NCBI GenBank assembly: GCA_021927905.1
Contig: BLLK01000060.1
Span: forward strand, 310,001-374,000
DNA length: 64,000 nucleotides
Reading direction: 5' to 3'
DNA from: Chaetoceros tenuissimus
Taxonomy: Eukaryota; Bacillariophyta; Thalassiosirophyceae; Chaetocerotales; Chaetocerotaceae
Each line of letters begins with the position of its first letter. The first letter of the stretch is position 1. The notes below the pieces were generated by a model, which saw nothing but the letters and a program-made list of their open reading frames with translations, searched no databases and was not told where the DNA came from. The translations under genes were made by a program, and so were the position numbers. Of the stretch, positions 1-9,486 are shown one piece after another.

Positions 1-412
1 GTTCAACTACACAAAATTACGTCACTTTCCGGGTTGCCTTGGATTGAAAATCAACCTTCAACGATCGTTATGTACGTACTTGTACAGTATCTACCAATAT
101 TTTTCTACTTTTGAACGCATCACAAAAACAGAACTTCCTCCTCAAGCTCCCAGTTGTTCCTGGCCATCAACTTATTCTACATCTACTAGGTGATACTCCG
201 TTGACCCGAACACTACAGTTCCCTATTGCACTAATTGAGTTTCAATAAGCTCCTTTGTGAAGTTTCTGTGTTTTCGTAGCTCGTTGAAAAGAAAGCAAAT
301 TAAATTCTGTTCAAAAGCTAGAGAGAAATTCTTTTTCGTAAAATTGAAGTTCTACGTACCAAAAAGAATGTACCAAAATATAACTCAACAATCACGCACA
401 TACCAATCAGGA
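1..412. other. 5' flank, no gene recognised
   Basis: No convincing coding region is seen. The open frame of the next gene extends upstream to position 257, but those residues are basic and Phe-rich and do not look like a targeting leader. The stretch most likely holds the promoter and 5' UTR of the thioredoxin-like gene. Confidence 0.4.
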
Positions 413-1256
413 ATGGATACTGCTACTTTTTCGTTAGCTTCATCTAGCTCTTCTGTTCGAGAAAGGACTTGTCGTTCATCTCGCACATCGTGGTGTCATG
501 CGTACTTAATTCTAGCTGTTTTAGGTTCCATCTTCCCATCGATTTCGTCGTTTACCATACAGACAAACCATCCAATCTCTTTGTCCAATAGAATATCAAC
601 ACAGTCAAGATCATCCATATATTCAACTATAGATAGACCGTCATCGTCGTCATCAAACGAAATGTCGAGTTTCGAAAAGCGAATGAGGAGACTCATCAAT
701 CCCAAAAATACAGCTACACAGAAAAAGAGAAAATCATATGGAAAAAGTAATGTCCCTCCAAATTTGATCAAGATACAAACTTTGAATGAATACAAGGATA
801 TGATTTGCAAGAATAAGGATCGTATTGTAGTTGTTAGATTTTATGCAACTTGGTGCAAGGTAAGAACTTTATAGCATTGTATGCCATAGGTTTTGACTAG
901 CTCTATTTATCTCACAAACCATGTATTCATAGGCATGCAAAGCTATCGCTCCGTCATATTATAGATTAGCAACCACGTATAAAGACGCTCTATTTGTGGA
1001 TGTACCAGTAACACCAGAAAATGCAAATTTGCATCAAGGTCTAGGCGTCCCATCATTGCCATTTGGACACATTTATCATCCAACCGGTGGCCTCGTTGAG
1101 GAGTTGAAAATTGCCAAAAAGAATTTCCCGAAATTTGCAAGAGTTTTGAAATATTATTTGGATGGAAAGTGTGATGTAGAGGAGTATGAAGAGATCATGA
1201 GCAAGGTTGTTGATGATGGGGATGAGGGTGCTGTTGAAAGCGGGAAAAGGCCTTGA
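413..1256 (+). CDS. Thioredoxin-like protein, probably plastid-targeted
   Basis: Two exons, 413-859 and 933-1256; the 73-nt intron (860-932) begins GTAAGA and ends AG. Splicing restores the redox motif W-C-K-A-C-K: exon 1 ends on the first Cys-Lys and exon 2 opens with Ala-Cys-Lys. The V-P-S-L-P stretch at about 1044-1058 fits the cis-Pro loop. These features place it in the thioredoxin fold and suggest disulfide exchange. The start at 413 is preferred over the upstream in-frame ATGs at 257 and 368. It puts a hydrophobic segment (A-Y-L-I-L-A-V-L-G) near the N-terminus, followed by S-S-F, a Phe-after-cleavage site of the ASAFAP type, so plastid location is inferred. A Ser/Asp-rich linker precedes the domain. 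WCKAC is not the classical WCGPC, so it is a thioredoxin-like branch rather than a canonical thioredoxin. Substrate unknown. Confidence 0.82.
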
Positions 1257-1922
1257 GCTTTTGGAAATTGAGGGTACTAGTTCAGGTAGTTTAATGACAT
1301 AAATACTCTAGAGTACATAATTGTATAGTATGATTATAATTTATTTTGTTTCTTTATTATTTCTAATAAACAACATCAAGTCAGTGTGCATAATGATTTC
1401 TTATTTCTTGAGAATCAAACAACCTCGTGGGACTCGACCCTAGGGGTCCTTGTTTGACCCTTTTCTACAATCGAAAACTATCATACTTACCTCTGTATGA
1501 AACAGTTTACTATTCAGAACTAGGATTATTGTGCTCCGAACTGTATTCTGTAAATTATTCATATCGCCCTATGTAATGAAAATATGCACAACAATGACCT
1601 CATGAACTCCCTATCCAACAGATACTACTCCTAGACTTTCTAAAACTTTTGTAAAAGTTTAGTAAGAACACAGACGTTGCTACAGGCTACAGACGTCACC
1701 CCTGCTCGGAATTCTTTTCGGAAGAAGATTGAAGAATACGAAAGAACAGTTGATTGACACTGAAGATCCAATCGAAATCAACGTCCATCACGTTCTGAAC
1801 AGTGTAAAAAGATTCTTTTCCTCTTTCCTTGCATCGCCATAAATCATAACAGAAGAAAACTTCAACCTAAAAAAAGAACAATCATTGATATTTCAACAAA
1901 GCAACTCACATCAACACAAAAC
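1257..1922. other. Intergenic, nothing recognised
   Basis: 3' flank of the thioredoxin-like gene and 5' flank of the uracil phosphoribosyltransferase gene. No ORF, RNA gene or repeat was recognised. Confidence 0.5.
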
Positions 1923-2779
1923 ATGTCTAAATCTAGCAGCGAATACAGCAACATAATGGTGTCCGAGCACCCAATCCTCTCTCACAAAATTTCCATCCTC
2001 CGATCATCTTCAACGGAACCACAGTCTTTCCGTACCGTATTGCGTGAACTAACATTCCACCTAGGGTACGAAGCTACCTCGAAACTGACCACAAAGCCAA
2101 CACCTCTCACTGTTCCAATGGGTCTTGATCATGTTGAGGCTACAGGAGCAACCTTGGCGGAGAAAGTTGCTCTAATTCCAATTCTAAGATCTGGTCTTGG
2201 TATGGTTGATTCCATGTTGGAGTTGGTACCTAAAGCTGCTGTACACCATATTGGTATGTACAGAAGAGATATGATGCCTGTTCAATATTACAATCGTCTC
2301 CCTAGAAAGTGTGAGGCAGATGTTGCTTATATCTTGGATCCATTGATTGCAACTAGTAATACTGTCATGAGTGTGATTGGAATTCTCAAAAAGGTACGTG
2401 TAATTGATATGGAAGCATTGGAATTTCAAAATGTCTGTCTGATGTAGCTGCACTTCAAGGTTCTACGTTGTATTTTCTGAATCTCATAGTCTAACATTGC
2501 TTATTTCATCATTTACTATAGTGGGGAGTCGAAAAGATTCACGTCGTTGCTGTGATTGCATCTGAAGAAGGAATTACAAATCTTGCATCTACCCACCCAG
2601 ATGTGAAAATTACTGTAGGAACTATTGATAAGGAGCTTACCAAGGATGGAAATATCTTCCCAGGAGTGGGTGACGCTGGAGATCGACTTTTTGGGACACC
2701 ATTGATTGAGGATGAAGAGGAACTTATGCATCCTTCCAAGAGAAGAAAGAGTTCTGCAGACTACACTGCTACTAAGTAG
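1923..2779 (+). CDS. UPRT: Uracil phosphoribosyltransferase
   Basis: Pyrimidine salvage enzyme making UMP from uracil and PRPP. Exons 1923-2393 and 2522-2779; the 128-nt intron begins GTACGT and ends ATAG, in phase 0. Family landmarks are the P-I-L-R-S-G-L-G-M segment at about 2179-2205, the Y-I-L-D-P acidic pair of the PRPP site at about 2329-2343, and a C-terminal P-G-V-G-D-A-G-D-R-L-F-G-T uracil-binding loop at about 2660-2698. Unusually, the PRPP loop after L-D-P reads I-A-T-S-N-T, where most family members have L-A-T-G-G-S/T. The last ~25 residues form a short acidic/basic tail (E-D-E-E-E then K-R-R-K) not needed for the fold. No targeting peptide is seen, so cytosolic action is likely. 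Family assignment is secure; activity with the altered loop is untested. Confidence 0.92.
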
Positions 2780-3616
2780 ATTTTAAGGTTGGGTCAGAAA
2801 GGTAGAGGGTCTATCGTAAAAGGAGTTGGTACCATGGAATCTTTTCCAATTTTCCATTGGTAAATGCTATTGGATATTCGTCGTTACTTGAATAGAATCA
2901 AGAAACTGCAGATGTAACTTGCACGGACAATTTTTGCTAGAAAAAAGAGTTTGGTCGGCTACCAAACAATTTTCTTGAAAGAGTATTCCATTGTTGGATA
3001 CTTGTAGAATAATGAACTATAAAATGAATACAAGCTATGTTTCGATACACTTTTAGAAGTGTGGATCCAATTTTTCTTCCCCTCATTTTTCTGTAAATTT
3101 ATGCACAAATATCAAAATTATAAAACTAACTAAGATATCATTATTTATAAGTAAGTAAGTAAACCACTATTTTCAATTTTAAAAATAAAAGAAGAAGAAA
3201 TTTTTATTATTTTTTAATAAAATTGAAAACAATCCGACAAGAAGCGAATATACGTGCGTACGTACTACGGAGTAAGATCTAAAAAGATACTGGGGGTCAA
3301 GAGAAAAGTCAGATTCCACCCCTCACGTACTTCAAATAGCTATGAGGCTAGCTATTTAATGGTGTCAATTTCATTTTTTGAGATGACGAAGCTCCTCACT
3401 CACCTCACGCCGCCAGCCGAAGAAGAAAGGATGGCAAAAGCACATTGTTACTTCAACTTCAAAACATCTGCTTACTTCTTTATAGTTAGATCTTCATAGA
3501 GGCCAGCACCACTATCTACCCTCTTCTCTACTATTGATCGGGCAGTACTGGAGAAGACTAAGCCATCAAAGCTAGCTGCATTTCGTCTAATATTGAATAG
3601 CAAAAACCTTTTCATC
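2780..3616. other. AT-rich intergenic region
   Basis: The part at about 3100-3240 is very AT-rich with A/T runs. An 81-codon open frame at 3254-3499 has no recognisable protein features and is not called. Probably 3' and 5' flanking sequence. Confidence 0.45.
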
Positions 3617-5587
3617 ATGAGATATACAAGGATAAAACATAACATCATTATTGAAAACAACAATACAAAGAAACGAGACAATGAAAAGGGGTCAAGGAGA
3701 AATTCAAATCAGATATCTGTGCGATCTTTGGTCTACCTTGTTGCTTGCTCATATGCGATACATAAGTCAAAGAATGTAAATGTCTGTGCATTCGTTCCTA
3801 CTTCCATTATTCCTACAACACCTTCATCGTCATCAACAAGCAATTTATTTCGGGATCAGAACAGGCAACAAATAAAGTCAAGAGCATCGACGAGACAGAG
3901 ATTCACATCATCAGCATTGAAAATGGTTCTCACAACACCAGCAGCAGTTATCGAACAAGCATCGACTAAAATTTTACTTGATGACCTCATCGATGAATCT
4001 GTACGTACGCAAGCTCGATCACCCATTATGATGCAATTTGATCCATCATCAGGATGGATCTGGAGAAGATGGAAGGGAACAGTATTTTCTGAAACATGGC
4101 GTACTTTTATTCGAAATATGATTTATGCCTCTGTCGTATGTGTCATTTTTAAATGCTACAAAACGCAATTCTTGCAAAATCTATCTGGATTTAATATTTT
4201 ATGGGGACAGCTCTTGAGCGTGACAACTTTTACCTTGACATTCTTTTTGAATCAGAGTTATCAGTTATGGAGAACGTGTTATGGGTTTAGTAGAAGATTA
4301 CAGGGACGATTGAATGATTTGAACATGACAATGGCTGCTCATGCGGCGAGATCAGAACCTACAGCTGAGAAAAAGGAGAAGAAAAATTCAGATTCTAAGG
4401 TGACCGCTTCTTCGACATCACTGTTTTCGTCTGTTGTGGCAAAAGAAGATGAAGATGAGGAAGACGAAGACAAGAAGGATAAGCATCAATTTTCAGTTTA
4501 CACTGAGCCAGCGAGACAAGTTCTAGAATTGATGGCGAGGTATACTCGTGTTTTCAATTTATTGACGTATGCATCCTTTACTGGATCACATAGACCACTT
4601 CTTACGCCTCAAGGTATGCGACGTCTAGTCGATCGTGGAATCATCACCGAAGATGAACGTCAAGTACTGTCTGATGTACAAGTGCCTGTGACCCAGCGAC
4701 ATAATGTTTTGTTGCTATGGATTATCAGACTTTTCTTGGATGCGAGGAAAGCTGGTCATATTGAGGGTTCCGATGGATTTGAGCAGCAATTCTTGGAGAA
4801 ATGTCACGTAATTCGTGCTCAATATGGAGGTATTGGAGATGAACTTTCTGGACGTATGCCATTAGCATATGCGCACATTGTGCAAGTATTGGTAGATATT
4901 ATTCTTTGGATGTATCCATTCATGGCATTTTCCACTGGCATGACACCAGTTCTTGGAGTTTTGGGAACTGGTTTGCTAAGTTTGTTTTATCAGGGATTGT
5001 TCGATCTGGCAAAACAGTTTTTGGATCCTTATGATAATGAAAGTTATGGAAAGGGAGAAGATCCACTTTGCATTGATACTTTGATTGCAGAGACAAACTC
5101 TGGTTCTGTGAGATGGATGAATGGACTTGCAGAGAAGCCTTTTTCTTACCACAAATTAGCAGCAGGGGAGACCCTAGACTATCAATTACCTCTAAGAGGA
5201 TGGACTGTAGAAGAAAATGATGAAAGAGAGGAAAAAGAGCTAATGGAACAATTACGTCTTGAACAAGAAGAGGCTGAAAGAGGTAGATTAGAGGAAGAGT
5301 CAAAGGCAATGGAATTGGCAACGCAAATAGCACAAGAAGCCATGGCAGTGCAAGAAGCTAATGAAGAAGCTGAAGCACCAGAAATTGAAACCGAGGCAGC
5401 ATCGGACGTAGAGTCTGAAGCGCCATTGATACTAGAAATTGATGATGGTTTAGAGGAGATTATGAATGGTCCTGATGTCTTGGTGGAAGAATGTCCAAGT
5501 ACCATGAGTCAAAGTATATCTCAAAAGAATATGACAATGGAAGAAGCTCTAAACCAAATGGATGATTGCACCGAAAAGGTTCCATAA
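3617..5587 (+). CDS. Bestrophin-like anion channel, plastid-targeted
   Basis: Single exon. The first ATG is at 3617 (the frame is open from 3593 but without an ATG). A basic leader is followed by a hydrophobic stretch and the motif V-C-A-F-V-P at about 3784-3801, a textbook ASAFAP-type plastid presequence. The body has paired hydrophobic segments around 4105-4260 and 4880-5010. The early part carries R-W-K-G-T-V-F and the later part Y-T-E-P-A-R-Q-V-L, and after the last membrane segment comes L-D-P-Y-D-N-E followed by an acidic stretch that resembles the Ca2+ clasp of bestrophins. Plant and algal bestrophins are thylakoid anion channels used in proton-motive-force control or bicarbonate supply; that role here is inference. 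About 150 C-terminal residues form a Glu-rich, coiled-coil-prone tail. An acidic insert lies at about 4360-4490. Confidence 0.8.
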   Translation: MRYTRIKHNIIIENNNTKKRDNEKGSRRNSNQISVRSLVYLVACSYAIHKSKNVNVCAFVPTSIIPTTPSSSSTSNLFRDQNRQQIKSRASTRQRFTSSALKMVLTTPAAVIEQASTKILLDDLIDESVRTQARSPIMMQFDPSSGWIWRRWKGTVFSETWRTFIRNMIYASVVCVIFKCYKTQFLQNLSGFNILWGQLLSVTTFTLTFFLNQSYQLWRTCYGFSRRLQGRLNDLNMTMAAHAARSEPTAEKKEKKNSDSKVTASSTSLFSSVVAKEDEDEEDEDKKDKHQFSVYTEPARQVLELMARYTRVFNLLTYASFTGSHRPLLTPQGMRRLVDRGIITEDERQVLSDVQVPVTQRHNVLLLWIIRLFLDARKAGHIEGSDGFEQQFLEKCHVIRAQYGGIGDELSGRMPLAYAHIVQVLVDIILWMYPFMAFSTGMTPVLGVLGTGLLSLFYQGLFDLAKQFLDPYDNESYGKGEDPLCIDTLIAETNSGSVRWMNGLAEKPFSYHKLAAGETLDYQLPLRGWTVEENDEREEKELMEQLRLEQEEAERGRLEEESKAMELATQIAQEAMAVQEANEEAEAPEIETEAASDVESEAPLILEIDDGLEEIMNGPDVLVEECPSTMSQSISQKNMTMEEALNQMDDCTEKVP

Positions 5588-5615
5588 ATGAGTATTGGGA
5601 ACTCAGAAGCTATTT

Positions 5616-6890
5616 TTATTTAAAATTTCTATGCTCTTTTTCTGATTCTTCTTGAATATCTTCTTGTTGAATTTCCTTTACTCTTTTTGCAGTTTCTGCA
5701 CGTGATTTTCCCAGGCGAGCTTTTTTGGTTTGCCACTTTGATCTTACGTCAACCGACAACACATCTTCAATACAGCTCTTAATGCTGTCAAATGCCTCTT
5801 CATCAGAGGCATCACGCCCTGTGTCAGTTCCATAAAATTCCAATTCCTTCTTTTCGTCACCCATGATTATATTCTTTAATTGTTCTTCACTTTCTTTCGA
5901 AAAAATCACTTCCCTACGTTTATCTAGACCGTCACTAATCCATTGTGGTATTCGGGCTTTTTCTTCCATTCCTAATCCATGTTGATACATAAATCCGACA
6001 GAATCATAGTGGGGGACATAAGGCTTGATATCCAAAACTGGAGTACCATCGACTAAATCAAGCCCACTCACATAAACATGGTATGGAACTTCACTTGCCT
6101 TTTGATGTCTCTTCTTCTTTGGAATCACAACTTTGTCAACTTTACACAAACTAAACCCAATTTGATTTGGACGATGTGGAGTTCGAGTAGCAAAAATACC
6201 AACTTTCTTTCCACCCAATGCTGGCGGCTTGATTTTAGATGGAAACTGACGTTTGGCAACTTTACCTTCTTCTTTTGTCTGTTTACTTCGTTCTACAGAT
6301 TTTACATTTGAATTCAAATGAAATACAAAAACAATCCATACGTGTGAAAATTGATCTAGAGAAAGAACTGAATCTGGTGCGATACGATTTGGATCCAAAT
6401 CAATTCTTCCTCTGGAATTTGGAGCTAATAATCCTTGTCGTGGAGTACCTACGCATAATCTGTATACACTTGATATATGTCCAACAGGTTGCATAGTGAT
6501 TGAATTCATAAGTGACGCATCTGGTTCATCAACTCTTGCTTTAGTTTTTTCTTGAACTTTCGCTTGTATTATTGGTGTATTCTTTTCATCTACACTTTTC
6601 TCAGTCTCATTATTGTTTGTTTCTTCATTGTCAATGTTTGTAGAACTTAATGAACTCTGATTACTAGATTCCAAAGTCAGAGTTGAAACATTTGGAATAG
6701 AAGATTGAAATGCATCTGTATTCGTTGTCGACTTTGAAAGAAAAGATAGTGAAAGTAGTGATGCCAAGAATGATGTACGCATATTGGATGGATCTGATGC
6801 TTTTCTTCCAAGTTGATAGGCTCCAATTGCAGTGACTAAAAGAGATGTTGCCAAAAGAGTTGCAGATTCTAATTTAATACTTTTCTGCAT
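5616..6890 (-). CDS. TRMO: TrmO/TsaA-family tRNA N6-methyltransferase
   Basis: TrmO-type enzymes use SAM to add a methyl group to N6-threonylcarbamoyladenosine at position 37 of ANN-decoding tRNAs. Landmarks in order are P-V-G-H-I-S-S-V-Y, T-P-R-Q-G, a D-Q-F-S-H-V-W-I segment, A-T-R-T-P-H-R-P-N-Q-I-G, and D-L-V-D-G-T-P-V-L-D-I-K-P-Y-V-P. These correspond to the conserved beta-barrel core of the family. The C-terminal extension (P-Q-W-I onwards) matches the eukaryotic form. About 130 N-terminal residues precede the domain: a hydrophobic helix (A-T-L-L-A-T-S-L-L-V-T-A-I-G) right at the N-terminus, then a Ser/Asn/Glu-rich linker. The helix could be a membrane anchor or part of an organelle leader. 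It is convergent with the bestrophin-like gene, with only 28 bases between stops. Confidence 0.87.
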   Translation of the reverse strand: MQKSIKLESATLLATSLLVTAIGAYQLGRKASDPSNMRTSFLASLLSLSFLSKSTTNTDAFQSSIPNVSTLTLESSNQSSLSSTNIDNEETNNNETEKSVDEKNTPIIQAKVQEKTKARVDEPDASLMNSITMQPVGHISSVYRLCVGTPRQGLLAPNSRGRIDLDPNRIAPDSVLSLDQFSHVWIVFVFHLNSNVKSVERSKQTKEEGKVAKRQFPSKIKPPALGGKKVGIFATRTPHRPNQIGFSLCKVDKVVIPKKKRHQKASEVPYHVYVSGLDLVDGTPVLDIKPYVPHYDSVGFMYQHGLGMEEKARIPQWISDGLDKRREVIFSKESEEQLKNIIMGDEKKELEFYGTDTGRDASDEEAFDSIKSCIEDVLSVDVRSKWQTKKARLGKSRAETAKRVKEIQQEDIQEESEKEHRNFK

Positions 6891-7166
6891 CCTGTGGTGA
6901 ATGTATTTGAAATCTAATGAGAGATATTAAGGAAGAATAGCTTTTCATTGTTCACATGACTTTTAGAACATTCAATGGTCACAAATAAGTCAGTTAAATT
7001 ACCGGTTACATTTCCAGTCAAACACACACAGCGTGCCTCTCTCTGCTCTTGCTCTCTCTGGCGTTCAAATCAATTTTCATTTTACTTGCTGGTATCATCC
7101 TTGCATACTGCATTTAAAAAGCATCACCAAAGCTAACATTACTCGCATATTAACCATCCATTCACC

Positions 7167-7949
7167 ATGCAAGCTACTACGTCACTGCCTCCTGTAGCCA
7201 AAGGGCGTATAACTCGTGAGTTGTCTCAGCTAGCAACGTCTCCGCCTCCAGGAATCTCCTGCTATGCCCCCTTTGACAACATTACATACCTTCACGCACA
7301 GATCCAGGGACCCCCAGATACACCATTTGCATCTGGTATTTTTCTATTGAGCATCCAGATTCCAGAGAGATACCCATTTGAACCGCCAAAGGTTCGTTTC
7401 TTGACTAGAATCCATCATCCAAACATTGACTTACAAGGCAGAATATGCTTGGACACACTCAAGACCAAACCTACGGGAAGCTGGTCTCCCGCTGTTTCTT
7501 TACCAAGTCTCTTGCTCACTCTACGAGCTTTGATGGAAAAACCAAATGGAGATGATGGTCTTGTTCCTGAAACTACGCATCAATTCAATACTGCTTACAA
7601 TGAGTGGTATTTACAAGCTAAATCCATGACGGAGCGAGAAGCGACTGATGTCAAACTTTTGGAAAGGGAAGAAGCGGTTAGGAATGCTTTGAATGATGAA
7701 AACAAAGAGCAGCAAGTTCAACAGAAGAAAAGCTTCAAGCTCAAGAGAACAAAAGTGAATAGGTTGAGTAAAAGACGAGACAATGTCATGGACATTGATG
7801 GAGGTGATGAACATGATGATGATATGAACATGGAGAGTCATTGTTCTACTAGTAGTGCTACTGGGAAACGAAAATCTGGGGAGTTGGAAGTAGATGAAGA
7901 TTTAGATATAGATCAGGATAGGGACACAAAGTTTAGACGAGGTCTATGA
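7167..7949 (+). CDS. Ubiquitin-conjugating enzyme E2, UBE2T-like
   Basis: The E2 (UBC) fold covers roughly residues 7-155. It shows the P-F-E-P-P-K-V-R-F strand, H-H-P-N-I-D, and the catalytic Cys in G-R-I-C-L-D, followed by the W-S-P segment. H-P-N-I-D with I-C-L-D and the E-K-P-N-G-D-D stretch resemble UBE2T, the E2 that monoubiquitinates FANCD2/FANCI in the Fanconi DNA-crosslink repair pathway. The ~105 residues after the domain are charged: a basic Lys/Arg patch (K-L-K-R-T-K), an Asp-rich stretch and a K-R-K nuclear-localisation-like site. A nuclear role is therefore plausible. E2 family membership is certain; the UBE2T assignment rests on a few motifs. Confidence 0.88.
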   Translation: MQATTSLPPVAKGRITRELSQLATSPPPGISCYAPFDNITYLHAQIQGPPDTPFASGIFLLSIQIPERYPFEPPKVRFLTRIHHPNIDLQGRICLDTLKTKPTGSWSPAVSLPSLLLTLRALMEKPNGDDGLVPETTHQFNTAYNEWYLQAKSMTEREATDVKLLEREEAVRNALNDENKEQQVQQKKSFKLKRTKVNRLSKRRDNVMDIDGGDEHDDDMNMESHCSTSSATGKRKSGELEVDEDLDIDQDRDTKFRRGL

Positions 7950-8151
7950 AAGTCTCCCTGATTGTATCATTGAAAATGACTATTTCATTTGTCATGTCTT
8001 GTTCTTTTGCTACATACTGTCCGTCCTAAGTTTCCTTTCCTATTGTAAAAAATGATATCCTTGTAAAAGAATTGAAAAAGGTATCTGTAAATATAAGCAA
8101 ATATAATTTCATCCTAATTTACATTTCGTTATTGTCAAGATTATCTAGTAA

Positions 8152-8829
8152 TCATTTCTTTCTTCGGCTGGCAGCTGCCACTTTTGTATCAGAAGGATTC
8201 CAAGGCTTAAATTTCTTCTTCTCGTCACTTGTGTACTTTGTTCGTCCACTTCCGACTGTACCACTCATTCTTCCTTTTAGTCCATCGCCTAAATATTCTC
8301 CACGTTTCGTCACAACACCGGTTTGATTTGGATGACCAATGCTTGCTATACCCCATTTACTACCAGTCTTGTGTGTATCTGCAGGTTGTATTGGTCTTTT
8401 CCTTTTGACTCCGGCAACATCATCCCTCTCTTGAGCAATCACGTCAGAATTTCTCCAAACTGCAAAACTCCATTCTTCTGCCAAGTCATCTCTGTGAGGT
8501 GCACCCTTCACGTCCATTAACTTTGCATATGCCTTTTGAACCAGTTGAAATTTTCTCAATGCTTGTTCGGGTGTGTCATTTTTGTTGACATCTGGGTGTA
8601 ATTCTCTTGCTTTTCTTTTGAATGCATCTTTGATTTCTTGTGTAGTTGCTCCCCATGATATATCTAATGCAGCATATGGATCATCTTTTTTCATAGTGTC
8701 TGTGTTTGTGAATAGATTGCGATGAAAATCAAGCAATGGGATAATATTGCTAGCAGAATGAGTCTTTGATTTGGAAAACATACAACGAGATATATTGAAC
8801 TTCTTTGTAAAAAGAGTCATGATTTTCAT
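8152..8829 (-). CDS. DnaJ-domain (Hsp40) protein
   Basis: A J-domain begins at D-D-P-Y-A-A-L-D-I and includes the diagnostic H-P-D tripeptide in A-R-E-L-H-P-D-V-N-K, which stimulates Hsp70 ATPase. The ~45 residues before it are basic, Ser-rich and lack acidic residues at the start (K-K-F-N-I-S-R-C), compatible with a mitochondrial presequence. No Gly/Phe region or zinc centre follows, so it is a type III J-protein. The C-terminal ~110 residues are basic, ending in S-R-R-K-K, with no domain recognised. Translation could start at 8829 or at the second ATG at 8820. Confidence 0.8.
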   Translation of the reverse strand: MKIMTLFTKKFNISRCMFSKSKTHSASNIIPLLDFHRNLFTNTDTMKKDDPYAALDISWGATTQEIKDAFKRKARELHPDVNKNDTPEQALRKFQLVQKAYAKLMDVKGAPHRDDLAEEWSFAVWRNSDVIAQERDDVAGVKRKRPIQPADTHKTGSKWGIASIGHPNQTGVVTKRGEYLGDGLKGRMSGTVGSGRTKYTSDEKKKFKPWNPSDTKVAAASRRKK

Positions 8830-9486
8830 GTTGGCATTTGGTGTTCTATTGATAGAGATTCCTTGGTTATGATTTGTTTGAATCCCTTTGCTACCAGCAC
8901 AAAAGGTAAAGTGTACAGGAGAGGTAGTAGAGAGATGCTGAAGAAGCTTTCTTTACAAAAAAATGCCACTTTCTCTCCAAAGAGGAAACCAAGACTATAA
9001 GTACCTGACTATAAATTGAGTTTAGGTATCGCTGATCGCCTATTGCCTTTTGTTACTGTTTATGGCTCATCATTTCTCATCATAAAAGAATGATGGTTTC
9101 TTTTCGTTTTCGTTCTTCTTCCGTCGTCATTCAGCATCATCCTACTCTAGTGAAGGCCCCCTTCTTTCGTGCTATTTGACTCTTATTTTTTCCAATGCTC
9201 CCTCTTGTCTATGAAAATTTTTATTTTCATCAAATTGAAATTATTTCTCATCGCATTTGAATTTGTATGATAGCAAATTGAAATATTGTCAGACATCATT
9301 TAATATCTTTTTTAGAATCATGAAAGTGCATTGAAAGTTGCATTGTTATTAAAGTTAGATCGCATTTGATATGAATTTACAGAACAATGTTTTCAGATTT
9401 CAGATATAAGCAGCAGTCTGTGTAATTCTTATATCATCATTCACATTGCTTTCCTTCTTCATGCGATGAAGCCATTGCAAGGGGAG
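8830..9486. other. Intergenic; 3' region of the ArsM-like gene
   Basis: Contains the 5' flank of the DnaJ gene and, toward 9150-9486, the downstream region of the methyltransferase on the minus strand. It holds the SECIS-like hairpin listed separately. A diverged copy of about 9150-9486 recurs at about 10540-10830. No further gene seen. Confidence 0.55.
9383..9450 (-). promoter_or_regulatory. SECIS-like hairpin
   Basis: Read on the minus strand, 37-104 nt after the terminal TAA. An outer helix AGCAATG (9450-9444) faces CATTGTT (9389-9383). An internal loop follows that ends in ATGAT. An inner 8-bp perfect helix GATATAAG (9435-9428) pairs with CTTATATC (9410-9403), and TGAA follows directly on the 3' side. 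The apical region starts with AA, followed by a possible CAG/CTG mini-helix. An ATGA opposite a GA, a helix of about 9-11 bp and unpaired AA at its top are the defining parts of eukaryotic SECIS elements (form II here). The inner helix is shorter than usual and the T-T mismatch below it is not ideal. Assigned by eye. Confidence 0.5.

Noticed and set aside
3254-3499. 81-codon open frame upstream of the bestrophin-like gene
   Set aside because: Low-complexity, no recognisable features and no splice partner; lies in AT-rich flank.
9181-9240. Perfect short hairpin ATGAAAAT/ATTTTCAT as SECIS
   Set aside because: Loop and stem are too short and no second helix surrounds it; the 9383-9450 hairpin fits better.
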